Shown here: positions 50,908 to 60,905 of the stretch, piece by piece | How the letters are laid out: each line of letters begins with the position of its first letter | Position numbering within the stretch: the first letter of the stretch is position 1 | Assembly: GCA_003116975.1 (NCBI GenBank) | Contig: BGKB01000015.1 | Span: forward strand, 186,001-250,000 | Source: Aurantiochytrium sp. KH105 | Taxonomy: Eukaryota; Sar; Bigyra; Thraustochytrida; Thraustochytriidae | Direction of reading: 5' to 3' | Length of the DNA stretch: 64,000 nucleotides | Translations under genes and position numbers: made by a program | Notes under the pieces: model-generated | What the model saw: the letters and a program-made list of their open reading frames with translations, nothing else | Told to the model about the DNA's origin: nothing | Databases searched by the model: none

Positions 50908-51963
50908 TCACTCAAAGAAAAAAGGAGCAAAGAGATCTTCGAGAACCTGAAGACATGTTCTACGTGAAGTTCGTGCTTTGCGATTTCCCGCGCGGCCCCG
51001 CCTCCTCGGGTCTGTGCGGGCCGGCGACGCACCGCGAGGGATCCAAGGGCGACTGTCTTTATCTCGCTTCGTGGGGATGACTACACTTGCCACGGTATTT
51101 GCCCGGCGTCGAGCTCGGTGTCGCCGCTGCTGGTTTCGCCTCCGTGTTACGCGAGGTTGCTGCTCTCCTGCGCGCAATGCCTCCTCGTCTCTTTCATCGG
51201 ACCCTTTCTCCTTCTCTTCTTCCTCCTCATCATCATCGTATTCCTCTTCGTCGTCGGAGTCCAAATCTACGTCTGCTACAATCTCGTCCACGAAGAAGCT
51301 GAGCGGAATGTCATCCCACGCAAGAAACCTTCGCAGCTTTTGGATTCTCGATTTCCATCGTTCTGCGTCCTTCATGTCCTTTTCACTCGGGACCAAGAGA
51401 CCCTCGAGATGAGGAATTCCAAAAACTGCCAAAGAACGAGACCTTGGCGTCTCGGGTGCTTTGGGAGGAATACATGACTTGTTCGTGGGTGCAGCGTGCT
51501 GGCCCATTTCGAGCTGCAACGAATTCTCGCTGCTCAGCATCGAAACGGTGGAGGCTGACGAGTCCGTGCAGCGCGATTCAACGCTTTGCATACTCTGCAT
51601 ACTGTCACTCATCTCATCGCGAGAGTCCTCGACAATGTGTTGGCTGAGCGTCTCGAGTCTTGTGGGCACGAGCTCTGCTTGAAGAGCTGCTGGCACAATC
51701 GCACATCGTCGAGGCCTCGCCGATTTTTGCGTATGTGAGCAGTTTGATGTGACTGTTCCGCAGTCTGCTTCATGAGAAAGGTCCACAATGGCGTTTGATA
51801 CTTTGGCTTCTTTCACTTGGTCTTGTCCCGTCTTGTATGCTGGACATGCCATCTTTTCAACAGGGTCGAGGCCGGCGCGTGGAACAACCATGTGGCGCCC
51901 GTGTCGTCCATGGCGATCGCGTCGTGACCGCAAGGGTCGAGACATCAATACTTCGAGGGCCAT
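50908..51963 (-). CDS. hypothetical protein with acidic and basic blocks
   Basis: A 351-residue frame from ATG at 51963. Features in order: a basic start (SRPLRSRRDRHGRHGRH), a Ser-rich middle (about 110-160), a mixed folded-looking segment (about 175-235; LAVFGIPHLEGLLVPSEKDM, then RWKSRIQKLRRFLAWDDIPL), a strongly acidic run (DDEEEYDDDEEEEEKEKG), then an Arg-rich block (RRRNQQRRHRARRRAN) that looks like a nuclear or nucleolar localisation signal. I do not recognise the family. Codon use and the uninterrupted length support coding, and the 3' end (LEDLFAPFFFE) is clean. A 5' exon further upstream cannot be excluded. It is convergent with the acylcarnitine carrier. Confidence 0.55.
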   Translation of the reverse strand: MALEVLMSRPLRSRRDRHGRHGRHMVVPRAGLDPVEKMACPAYKTGQDQVKEAKVSNAIVDLSHEADCGTVTSNCSHTQKSARPRRCAIVPAALQAELVPTRLETLSQHIVEDSRDEMSDSMQSMQSVESRCTDSSASTVSMLSSENSLQLEMGQHAAPTNKSCIPPKAPETPRSRSLAVFGIPHLEGLLVPSEKDMKDAERWKSRIQKLRRFLAWDDIPLSFFVDEIVADVDLDSDDEEEYDDDEEEEEKEKGSDERDEEALRAGEQQPRVTRRRNQQRRHRARRRANTVASVVIPTKRDKDSRPWIPRGASPARTDPRRRGRAGNRKARTSRRTCLQVLEDLFAPFFFE

Positions 51964-51993
51964 CTTATTTTGCGAAGAGGTGCTGCGCTGCAA

Positions 51994-54365
51994 AAGGGGT
52001 GTATTCGCGTCTGGCTTATTGGCAAGAACTGTGCACGCACGATTTCTTGTTGGATCGCAAAGAGTACTTTGCGGAGAAGTCGGTCAGGCGGCGGCAGGAA
52101 TTCCGCTTTTGCTCACCCACCCGTTGGCCGCTCGCCCGCCCGCCCGCCCGCCCACCCGCCCGCCCACCCGCCCGCTCGCTTGCTTGCACGAGGTCCGTTG
52201 TGCTTCAGAAAAAGAGCCGCATCTGTGTCTGGTGCGGCACGAGGCAGCCCAGACCTCGACATTGAGTCTGGAGGGAGGCGCTTTGAGACCGCTGCTTGCT
52301 CTTCTGCTCCACCTTCCCTCCCATCTCAGCTCATCTTGGACCCCCGGGCCCTGACCAGGCCACATTCGCATCGATGGCACGGCTTCCGGGTGCGCACGCA
52401 GCCCGGACTCTCCCGACCGACTGCGCATGCTTGCCGGGCTGGCCTTTTCGCCCCTCCTCTTCGAGCCCGCCTGCGCCTGCACCTGTACTTGCATCCGGGC
52501 TCGCACCTCCTCGCCGTCGCCGTCCATGTGCCCGCCCGCGCGCTCGCCGTGCACCGCGTCGACCGCCACCGGCCGCGGCGTGCTCTGCGCCCCCATCTCG
52601 CCGAGGGACACACTGCGCCCCTCCCTCCCTGGACCCGTGGACCGGACACGTGCCGCGCGGGCGCCATAAACGAAAGCTCGAAGGCGCGCCGCCCGTCGAC
52701 CACGACGCGCTCTGCGCGCGGCGGCGGCGCCAGAGCGGCCGCGGCAGTCGCCCGCCGGAGCTCGAGGAGCGGGGCAGGGCACAGGAGCAGCGCAGAAGAG
52801 CAGCGCAGCGCAGAGCGGAGCGGGGCAGAGCGGAGGAAGTCCGGGCCCGCGGCGAGCCGAGCCAAGAGACGTGCATGGGATGATATGACATGACATGCCG
52901 CGAAGAGGTCCAGGCCAACTCGCGAGAGGCCGTGCGGCTCGCGCGGCGCGGGGATGACCCACCGAGCGAGCGAGCGAGCGAGAGGCCGGCCGGGCTAGAT
53001 GTCGGGCGGGAGGGAGGGAGGGAGGGAGGGAGGGAGGGAGGACGGCCGACGCGTCCCGGCCGGGCTCGAGTCTCGACTCCCGCGCGACGCTCCTGCTCTG
53101 GCTGGCGTCGATTGCTCTGGGCTTTAGCTTGGCGTCCTGTCTCGCAGCTCACCTCGGGTCGCTTCTTCTTCTGCGCAGCATCCATTCCCGCACCGAGGCG
53201 AGGCGGGGCGGGGCCGGCGCGAGGATTCTCCTTGGCGCCCTCGATTCGAGCGTCGCTGTCGCTGTCGCGCGGATTGTGCTCGTGCCCACACCGATCATCT
53301 ATCTATCCAACTAAGTGGCTTGGACGGAGCCTTCCTTCCAGCCGTAGGCCAATACACAACGGAACGTAACGTTCTTCCTGCTCACGAACAACAACAACAA
53401 CAACAAGAACAACCTTGCAAGAAGCAGACCAAGAGCGCCGCCGAGAGCGGGCGCGAAGAGGACGCGGAGGAGGACCGGGAGGGACAGGGGAAATCGGACG
53501 GGCTCCAACGAGCGCGGCCCGAGGATGCGAGGGAGGACGGAAGCCGGGAGCGAGGGGACGCTCGAAGGAAGGAGCGGCCCGCCGGGAATGACTGACTGAC
53601 TGACTGACTGACTGGGTTTTAGCTGAGAAGAGAGGAGAGAGCCGCCCCGTGCACCTGGATGTGGAGGTGGCTGAGAGAGGCACAGAAAGAGGGAGGGAGG
53701 GAGCGAGCGAGCGAGCAAAAGAAAGGCAGGCAGCACACGGGAAATGCGCCGGACCCGGCACAGCTCGCTTGCTAAAAATTGCTGCTGCTGCTGCTTCTTG
53801 CTTGTAAGCTATCATTGTGCAGCGCGGGTTTGAGGAGAGGCGGCGAGAAATTGAGGTGAGGGCTGGCAAGGGAAGGTGAACTTTTGTGAAGGAAGCCCGA
53901 AAGTGACAAGTGGACAGACAGAAGAGGAAGAAGGAAAAAATGAAAAGACAAGGAAAGATCATGAGTCCAGTTGGCCAATCAGCCAGCAAGTCAGCAAAGC
54001 AAAGCAAGCAAGCAAGCAAGCGAGCCAAGCCAACCCACGACACGAGAGAGGTCCAGACAAGATTTGCGACTTCTGACTCTCTCGAGAATGGGGTGCGGCT
54101 CCCAGACGTGCTTCACCTATGATAGATGGTCTTGATAATGTTATGCGGAAGGAACCAATGCATGGTGCAAAGCAAAGCCCAAATCAGATTGACGGCTTGC
54201 CGTACCTCGACAGCCCTCGCGAAACGAGTCGAGCCATTCCATCGGGTGCAAGAAGCAACCAAATAACCAAGTCGGGCCAAACCACAACAAGCGACGCCAA
54301 AGCAACGCCAAAGCAAAACAAAGCAAAACAGAAACGTGTGCACACACGTCCCAACTACATCCAAA

Positions 54366-54404
<39 letters not shown>

Positions 54405-54406
54405 AC
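51994..54406. other. gene-free, repeat-rich region
   Basis: No gene is recognised. Tracts: CCCGCCCGCC (52136-52172), GAGC (52966-52982), GGGA units with G-quadruplex potential (53005-53042), CAACAA (53390-53408), CTGA (53591-53614), AAGC (54003-54022 and 54366-54403). Frames opposite the GC-rich section around 52,300-53,000 are arginine-rich shadows. Confidence 0.6.
53005..53042 (+). repeat. GGGA tetranucleotide array (G-quadruplex-prone)
   Basis: Eight or nine GGGA units in a row, more than the four G-tracts needed for a quadruplex. Confidence 0.85.
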
Positions 54407-54670
54407 ATGCAGATCCGCAAGCGTATCTCCAAAGCCTCCGAAATGACTACCAAGGCTCTTATTCCGTGGCCTAAAAGCAAGTCGAGTGGGCGCGCGCGCT
54501 CGGACTCACGATTGCGCGCGGCCTGGGGAAAGAAAAATCACAAGGTGATCCCCGACATGCACAACTCCTCCAGCAGCACCAACAAGACGATCCCCCTCGA
54601 CGACGAGATCTTGCGACAGCGCATGCTCGACTTCGCACACGCTTCGCCTGACGTTGCTTTGACGGCCTGA
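54407..54670 (+). CDS. possible small basic protein (87 residues)
   Basis: From ATG at 54407, just after an AAGC array, an 87-residue frame runs to TGA at 54668-54670. It starts MQIRKRISKASEMTTKALIP and has a basic SSGRARSDSRLRAAWGKKNH segment. The C-terminal part (TIPLDDEILRQRMLDFAHAS) reads as an amphipathic helix. The composition is more protein-like than surrounding DNA, and A lies at -3 of the ATG. The frame also runs open upstream through the AAGC array, but those residues are repeat-derived. No family is recognised. It could be a short gene or the 3' exon of a longer one. Confidence 0.4.
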   Translation: MQIRKRISKASEMTTKALIPWPKSKSSGRARSDSRLRAAWGKKNHKVIPDMHNSSSSTNKTIPLDDEILRQRMLDFAHASPDVALTA

Positions 54671-55172
54671 CTATTGACCCCGTCAAGATGCCACATCCCC
54701 ACAGCCAATCTTCCAAGCTTGCCTACTTCACACGTTAATGCAGTAGGCTCTCTCCTTCGAAAGGAGCAGCATAACGGCGCAACGCGGCGTCTCCGTTTCT
54801 TTCTTGGACATTTGCTCGATTGGCTCACCTGCTGCCTGTAAAACTATCCGCACCGCTGGCCCCCAACACAATCTTAGAAAAGAGAGAAAGAGGAAAGACA
54901 AGAGTACCAGTAGTAATTTGATTTTATCATCATCATTTCGATGATCTTTCGTGTTTCCCGGCTCGCTTTCTACCCTTTTCCCTCTCGCGTACTTGCTCTT
55001 CTTCATCGCGAGGACTTGGCCGCGTCCGCCCCCAAAAAAGGACGCACGCTGGATGAGATGAGCTGGCCAAGTAAGTTGGAGCCGTGTCTTTCTGTTCGGA
55101 GCCGTGTCTTTCTGGGCCACATCTTCATTCCCATCGACTCACAAGGCGCCCGTCCGTGCCACGATGCGTGAT
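54671..55172. other. convergent 3' region
   Basis: Spacer between the small plus-strand frame and the spliced membrane-protein gene on the minus strand. It has a 20-base imperfect direct repeat (GGAGCCGTGTCTTTCTG twice at about 55078-55114) and no gene. Confidence 0.5.
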
Positions 55173-55932
55173 TTAGATGGCACCCCGCTTGCGCGTCGGA
55201 AGCGCCTCCGATGTCGACTTCCAATGTGCACGCCAATGGTGAAAGTAAGCGAGCAAGAGGCCTCCAAAACCTACAAAATACGCGTCAAGGAAGAACGGTT
55301 GTTTCGTTGGTTCAGAGCGGAGAAAACCACCGTAGAATCCAAGTAGACCCATGAAAATGAACATGAAGCCGAGCGTCGTTCCAGCCAAGTACACGAATTT
55401 CCACTTGCGTACGAGGCCAATCATCGTCGCTACGTACAAGAACAGCATGAACATATCGAAGAAAGGCCAGTGAAGAAAACGGAATGTGGACAAGCCGATA
55501 GGCACGCACTCGATGCATGTCTCATTGCCCACGTATAGGTTGCCCCAGTAAAGGGTTGTGCCAAGAGCGCTGCGTTAACATCCCCATTTTCTCCCCCCAC
55601 AAAACGGTTGAGAAACGAGCAAGCGAACAAAACAGAACAAAACAAAACAGGCATGCACACACATAGCCGTGCGCATGGAAAGCACGCCGGCAGGGCAAAC
55701 AAACATTCGGGCAAAAGTCAGTCCTTCCGTCTTAATTTCGCAGCAAAAGACTCGCACTCCAACACCTCGTAGCAGCGCTTCCTTCATCTTCTCTCGCTTG
55801 CTTCGCTTGCGCCGCGCCGCGCCGCGACCCTTCTGCGGGCTCCACTTACCAGAGCCCCAGCACGACCTCAAAGACCCATACTGACCACCAAGGCGGTGAC
55901 TTGGCGTTGATAATCTGACGCACCGCGTCCAT
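55173..55932 (-). CDS. spliced small four-helix membrane protein, unrecognised
   Basis: Two exons on the minus strand: 55932-55850 (27 codons plus 2 bases) and 55569-55173, separated by a 280-base intron with donor GTAAGT and acceptor AACGCAG. Together they encode 159 residues. Exon 1 gives MDAVRQIINAKSPPWWSVWV and FEVVLGL. Exon 2 continues in frame with ALGTTLYWGNLYVGNETCIE. Hydrophobic segments lie at about 16-38 and 54-77, then WKFVYLAGTTLGFMFIFMGL and FLDAYFVGFGGLLLAYFHHW. A Cys pair (C-IE-C) and an N-glycosylation site (NET) lie in the first outside loop. The intron joins two otherwise incomplete frames cleanly, which strongly supports it. I do not know the family. It is divergent from the ankyrin-LisH-WD40 gene. 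Confidence 0.75.
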
Positions 55933-56437
55933 CTTCTCTTTCTCTCTCCGCCCCCGGGAAGGGAGTCCGTTCCTGCGGCACCTCTTGGGCGCGCGGACGA
56001 GTACGCGCTCCTCGAGCTGCGCCCGGCGCCGCCTTGCTCTCGCCTCCGGCCGCTCCGCTCTCGCCCGCGAGCGCGTTGGTTGATTGATCGATCGACCGCT
56101 TGGCCGATTGATGCTCTGGTGCTCGACAAACTTGTATCCACGTGCCGCCCGCGCAAGTGCGCTTTGCGCGGAAGGGGCACTTGCCGGCCTGTTTAGCGCA
56201 CTTGCGGCGGCCCCTTTGGCGCACTTGCCGGGCCGAGCGAGGCCAGGCAAGCCGAGATAAGAAGAAGGCAAGGAAGGCGAGGACACGCAAGACACGGCAA
56301 GGAGGGCGCGAGGCAGAAGCAGACGCGGAAGAGAGCCAAGAACGGCGCCCGCGCCCCGGGCGCTCGCGCTCGGCAGCGCAGGAGGGCGGAGAGGGGCCTG
56401 GCGCGGCCTGGCCGCGGCGCGGGACCTCGGCGGACTC
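55933..56437. promoter_or_regulatory. shared divergent promoter with four GCACTTGC octamers
   Basis: This 505-base head-to-head spacer contains GCACTTGC at 56177-56184, 56198-56205 and 56221-56228, and its reverse complement GCAAGTGC at 56153-56160. Spacings are 24, 21 and 23 bases, about two helical turns. A GATC-rich repeat (56077-56105) is also present. Transcription-factor binding is inferred. Confidence 0.6.
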
Positions 56438-59400
56438 ATGGCGCTGCTTTTCGCGGCGGAGATTGGCGACCTCGAGCAGGTCAAGTCGCTCGTGCTCTCG
56501 TGCGAGGACCGCTTCGGCGCCCTCGCGGCGGGCCAGCCCGCCGTCTCCGCGCGGAAGAACGCGGCCGGCGGGGGCGCAGCCGCGCGGAAGAACACAACAT
56601 CGGTCTCGACGTCCTCGCCGGCATCTTCGTCGACGTCGGCAGCAGGAGCAGCGGGAGCGGCGGCGCCGGCGGTGCCATCCCCGAAAAGGAACAACAAAGC
56701 CGAGGATGCAGCTGCGGCCGGACCAACGTCGGCAGCTCCTCCGGGCACACCCAAGGCTCCGAACTCGAGTAAGACGACCGCAAAGACCTTTGAAGAAGCC
56801 AAACTCGAGCTCGTCAATGGTAAAGACAGCAAGCGCGGCCGCACGGCACTCATTGCGGCCGTAGGCCGCGGCCACTTTGCTGTTGCTGACTTTCTTCTCA
56901 ACGTGGGCGCGGATGCCTCCGCACAGGATCGTGACGGTGTCGACGTCCTCATGCTTGCCAGCTTCTTGCACGGAAAACGGCACTCTCATACCGAGCTCGT
57001 CCAGCTCTTGCTCAAACACGGTGCAGACGTCAGTCTGGTCGACCGTCGCGCGCAGTCCTCGCTGCACTATGCAGCCAAACGTGGCTGCCTTGGCGCCGTC
57101 AAGCTTCTCTTGGCGCAAATGGCTGGCGAGAAAATGCACCTTGCCAACCGCAAAGACCATAAAGGCCGAACTGCGCTCATGATCGCCGCGGGCCGCGGCC
57201 ACGTTAATCTCGTTCGCTCCTTTTGTGCACACGGTGTCGATGTCAATCTCGTGGATGCCCACGGATGGTCAGCTCTTCATCATGCTGCACGCGCCGGCCG
57301 TGAGGAAATGGTCGAGGTCCTGCTTGGAAATGGAGCCAATGTGGCCACGCGCGATGCCCACGCGCTTACAAGTCTTCAGATCGCATCTGCCCTCGGACAC
57401 GTGAGCTTCGTTGCGGAGCTTCTCTATCGCAACGCCATTCTTGATCCCTGGCAACCGCCTACTGGGGCAAGCTGGCCTGAAGACCCAAACGTTAATCACC
57501 GCTCCGCCATTCTTCTCGCAGCCACAAACGGCCACATGGTCACTCTGCACGTTCTGCTCGCGCATAGACTGGCGACCGCGCTTGCCGAGGTCGCGTCAAC
57601 AACGGCAGCTTCGCATTCCCACGAGGAGAGCCGGCCTTCACGCGAGGAAAAGCCTGTTGCCAAGAATGCAAAGGAGCCACCGCAGCCACAGGAAAAAGAG
57701 ACTGGTCCTGAGAATTCCTCGGCAACTTTTACATCCTCTACACCCCCCTCCGCATCTTCTCCCGGCGCGCCGCCATCATCTTTGCACGAAAACACAGAGT
57801 TTTCCGATGCGGAGGAGGCCCCAATGAATGCATACACTTCTCTCGAGGCTGAAATCAAAGAGGCAAGACGACTTGCCGCTCTGTCATGCCATGTCGATGT
57901 CGTTCGCTTCTTAGGTTTTTGCGCGGGCTTGCAGCTCCCCCAAGACGCACTCAAGATTAGATTCCGGGCGTTCTGCATATGCCCAACCTGCGACGCCTAT
58001 TACTTCAAAGGCGGAAATCAGGATAACAACTCCATTCGTCCGACCGAGACTGCTGCACCTGCAGCAGTGTCAGTGCGGGCAGGTGCTGTTCGATCTCCTT
58101 CGCTGGCCTCTGCGCCCCTCGAAATTGCCGAAATCAATCAGGCTTGCGAAGCTGTCGGCGCGATCGACAGCTCGGCATCAACGGCAGGGGCACCAGGAGC
58201 ACCAGGACCAGCTGCGGGGGGTGTGTCTATCGTGGCTACCTCAGCGCAGCAACTTGTCAACGGAATGCCAGGCAAGATTGCACTCCCCGTCTCGGAGCCA
58301 CCACCGCCGCAAGCAGGTTCTCACCCTGGCGACGTGTCAAACCGAAATCGCAGTCGAAGCTCCAGTATAGCGACGCGCGATCTGGTTGACATTCGCAGCG
58401 CCGTTGAGCTCGTAGCAGAGTCCACCTCACAACGGTCCGCGCGCGCCACGACCCTTTCTGTTGCGGGTTCCTATCGCCCTCATGAACGTGAAGACGGGCG
58501 CGGACCCCGCCATGTCGGTCTGCGCAAATTGGAGCGCTCTTTCGACCCCGACCAGGTCTTTGACCCCGAAGATCCACGCGTCAAGAGTGACATTCTCCGC
58601 ATGATTGGCATGTACCTGCAAGAGGAAGGCCTCATGGCCACGACGTTGACCTTGCAAGATGAAGCCCAGATCAAGCTGCAGAAACGGAACGAAATGAACG
58701 AACGCGCCCAACACATCAAGCACCTCATCTCTATCGGAGACTGGCCCAAGATCCGCGAAATCCATGTCAAACCACTGCTGAAGCGAAATCGTAGACGCTT
58801 CCTTTACGCCTTGTACCGACAAGAGTACCTGGAGCTTGTCGCACGCGGCGAGAATGAGCGCGCCTTTTCCTTTTTGTCCAAGCGCCTCAAGCCTCTCGAG
58901 GCGCAAGGAAAATACGCGGTGAACAGCAACGAGTTCCGCGACCTTTGCTACCTTCTCACATGCAAATCCGTCCACGATGCAGCTGCCTTTCGCGATTGGG
59001 ATGTCGCATCTGCGCGAGACAAGCTCGCCGAAGAGTTCGAGTCAATGATCATCACGCAGGCCAACAGTGATGAGGCCGCACTCGTTTCAAGGCAGGCATA
59101 TGTAGCAAAGGATCGCCTCGTCAATATGCTACAGCAAGCAGTCGCATACCAGCTCGAATTCTCCTCTAATACAGGTCCAAACGTGACTCCAAAGATTGAG
59201 ACGCTTCTCGAAGACTTTGAGCGGGTCGCCGTGCCTCAGACCCTCACCAACACCTTTGTAGGACATACCCACAACGTCAAGTGCGTAAAGTTTCTGGGTC
59301 GCGAGGGCAGACTCATCGCGTCGGGGTCAAGTGATTGTACCATCATGCTTTGGCGCGTACGGGACGAAGCCTTTGATGGTAGCGACGCCGAAGAAGAGGA

Positions 59401-60490
59401 CGATGAGGATGATGACCTTTTGGACGAGGACTTTGCCGAAGAGACGGCGACAGGAGCGGATGCGAATGGCGGCGTCAATGGCCATAGCTTGCGCCACTAC
59501 CGGCAGCGTGGCCCAGAGCTCGTCATTCGAGGCCACAAATCTCGCATCTGGGACATCGCATCCGACAATTCGGGCCGCTTCCTTGTTAGCGCTTCAGGCG
59601 ACAATACGGTGCGTATGTGGGATGTCTGGGCGTGCATGGAGGACAACGGGCTTGGTGCCCCTGAAGAAGCCTATCTTGGCAAGTCATCCCACTACAATGG
59701 CTCCACCTGGACATCTCCCTCTGATGCATGGGGTTCTCCGCTGCGTGGACGCGGGCGAAGTCGGTCTCGGCACTACCAGACCACCTCGGAGCCGCTCGGC
59801 CGTCTGCACGACCAGTCGGCCTCTGATCATTGCTTGCGCACTGGTCACGAGGGAGACATCTACACTGTTGCTTTTCAAAACGATCAGGAGCACATCGCCA
59901 CGGCCGGCTACGACAAGACGGTGCGCCTTGTCAATGTACGCACAAATCAGCTTGTACGCACATTCCAGGGCCATCGCGCTGCGGTGTCGCAGGTTTGCTT
60001 CAACCCTCTTGGCAATCTGATCGTGAGTGTCTCAAAAGATTCGGGCATCAAGTTTTGGGACACGATCAGCGGGGTTTGCGTGCGGACCTTTAATCAGCCT
60101 GTGGGCGAGGTCACCTCGATTGACATTTCTCGGGATGGGCTTCAGCTTCTTGCTAGCTCCAAGGATAGCTCTGTGCGTTTGTGGGATGTGCGCATGGAAA
60201 AGTCCATTCGCAAGTTTCGAGGGTACCAAAATAGCTCTCTCAACTTTGTTCGTTCTGTCTTTGGCCCACGTGAGTCGCTGGTCTTTTCCGGATCCGAGGA
60301 CGCCAAGGTTCATGTCTGGGACACCGAGACAGGTTCTCTTCTGGCCAAGCTTCGTGGCCATAACGGCCCCGTCTTCCATGCCGCATGGAACTCGTCACAG
60401 GACACTCTCGCCACATGCAGCGAAGACGGGACTGTACGTACATGGAAGAACACGCGTGAAAACACGTCAAGAGTACGACCTTTGCATTGA
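56438..60490 (+). CDS. ankyrin-LisH-CTLH-WD40 scaffold protein
   Basis: The product has 1,350 residues with no intron needed. Ankyrin repeats occupy about 125-370 (GRTALIAAVGRGHFAVADFL; SSLHYAAKRGCLGAVKLLL; GRTALMIAAGRGHVNLVRSF; WSALHHAARAGREEMVEVLL). A disordered, Pro/Ser-rich region with a Cys-pair element (CPTCDAYYFKGG) follows. A LisH motif starts at about 715 (VKSDILRMIGMYLQEEGLMA) and a CTLH-like helical block follows (about 750-830; HIKHLISIGDWPKIREIHVK). WD40 repeats run from about 934 to the end (VGHTHNVKCVKFLG..GSSDCTIMLWR; GHKSRIWDIASD; GHEGDIYTVAFQ; GHRAAVSQVCFN; GHNGPVFHAAWN), with an acidic insert (EEEDDEDDDLLDEDF). LisH-CTLH-WD40 order is that of WDR26/Gid7-type ubiquitin-ligase scaffolds and SMU1. 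The ankyrin array is additional. A role as an oligomeric adaptor is inferred. Confidence 0.9.
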   Translation: MALLFAAEIGDLEQVKSLVLSCEDRFGALAAGQPAVSARKNAAGGGAAARKNTTSVSTSSPASSSTSAAGAAGAAAPAVPSPKRNNKAEDAAAAGPTSAAPPGTPKAPNSSKTTAKTFEEAKLELVNGKDSKRGRTALIAAVGRGHFAVADFLLNVGADASAQDRDGVDVLMLASFLHGKRHSHTELVQLLLKHGADVSLVDRRAQSSLHYAAKRGCLGAVKLLLAQMAGEKMHLANRKDHKGRTALMIAAGRGHVNLVRSFCAHGVDVNLVDAHGWSALHHAARAGREEMVEVLLGNGANVATRDAHALTSLQIASALGHVSFVAELLYRNAILDPWQPPTGASWPEDPNVNHRSAILLAATNGHMVTLHVLLAHRLATALAEVASTTAASHSHEESRPSREEKPVAKNAKEPPQPQEKETGPENSSATFTSSTPPSASSPGAPPSSLHENTEFSDAEEAPMNAYTSLEAEIKEARRLAALSCHVDVVRFLGFCAGLQLPQDALKIRFRAFCICPTCDAYYFKGGNQDNNSIRPTETAAPAAVSVRAGAVRSPSLASAPLEIAEINQACEAVGAIDSSASTAGAPGAPGPAAGGVSIVATSAQQLVNGMPGKIALPVSEPPPPQAGSHPGDVSNRNRSRSSSIATRDLVDIRSAVELVAESTSQRSARATTLSVAGSYRPHEREDGRGPRHVGLRKLERSFDPDQVFDPEDPRVKSDILRMIGMYLQEEGLMATTLTLQDEAQIKLQKRNEMNERAQHIKHLISIGDWPKIREIHVKPLLKRNRRRFLYALYRQEYLELVARGENERAFSFLSKRLKPLEAQGKYAVNSNEFRDLCYLLTCKSVHDAAAFRDWDVASARDKLAEEFESMIITQANSDEAALVSRQAYVAKDRLVNMLQQAVAYQLEFSSNTGPNVTPKIETLLEDFERVAVPQTLTNTFVGHTHNVKCVKFLGREGRLIASGSSDCTIMLWRVRDEAFDGSDAEEEDDEDDDLLDEDFAEETATGADANGGVNGHSLRHYRQRGPELVIRGHKSRIWDIASDNSGRFLVSASGDNTVRMWDVWACMEDNGLGAPEEAYLGKSSHYNGSTWTSPSDAWGSPLRGRGRSRSRHYQTTSEPLGRLHDQSASDHCLRTGHEGDIYTVAFQNDQEHIATAGYDKTVRLVNVRTNQLVRTFQGHRAAVSQVCFNPLGNLIVSVSKDSGIKFWDTISGVCVRTFNQPVGEVTSIDISRDGLQLLASSKDSSVRLWDVRMEKSIRKFRGYQNSSLNFVRSVFGPRESLVFSGSEDAKVHVWDTETGSLLAKLRGHNGPVFHAAWNSSQDTLATCSEDGTVRTWKNTRENTSRVRPLH

Positions 60491-60905
60491 ATTCAAAACA
60501 GGAAAAAAGAACAAAAGAAAACAGCACACTTTGTATCGCCGCACCAAAGCGAAGTGTACCGGAGACACGAACAAACGAGACTCATAGTTTTCATCCATCC
60601 AATCTACTTGGTAGTATACCGTCATCCATTTCCAAGGACTTTTACGTATGTTCAACTACTCGAAAATATAAAAATATGTATTTCCTGGCACCTGCGCTTG
60701 TCGACAAAAATCTGGGTGGATCGATGAGAGAATGGCCGTCATGTAGGCTACAGTGTACAAAGGGTAAGAAAATATAGATCAATTGTTCATCTTATTCACG
60801 TCAAAAAAAGGAGTTCAGGATTACTCCAAAGTATAAGATCACGGTTGCCCCAGCGTACAATCTTGCACTCTGCTGCTTCTAATAAAGCTCAATCACAGTT
60901 GGTCA
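60491..60905. other. convergent 3' region
   Basis: AT-rich tail-to-tail spacer between the ankyrin-WD40 gene (+) and the coiled-coil gene (-). It has no gene. Confidence 0.6.
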
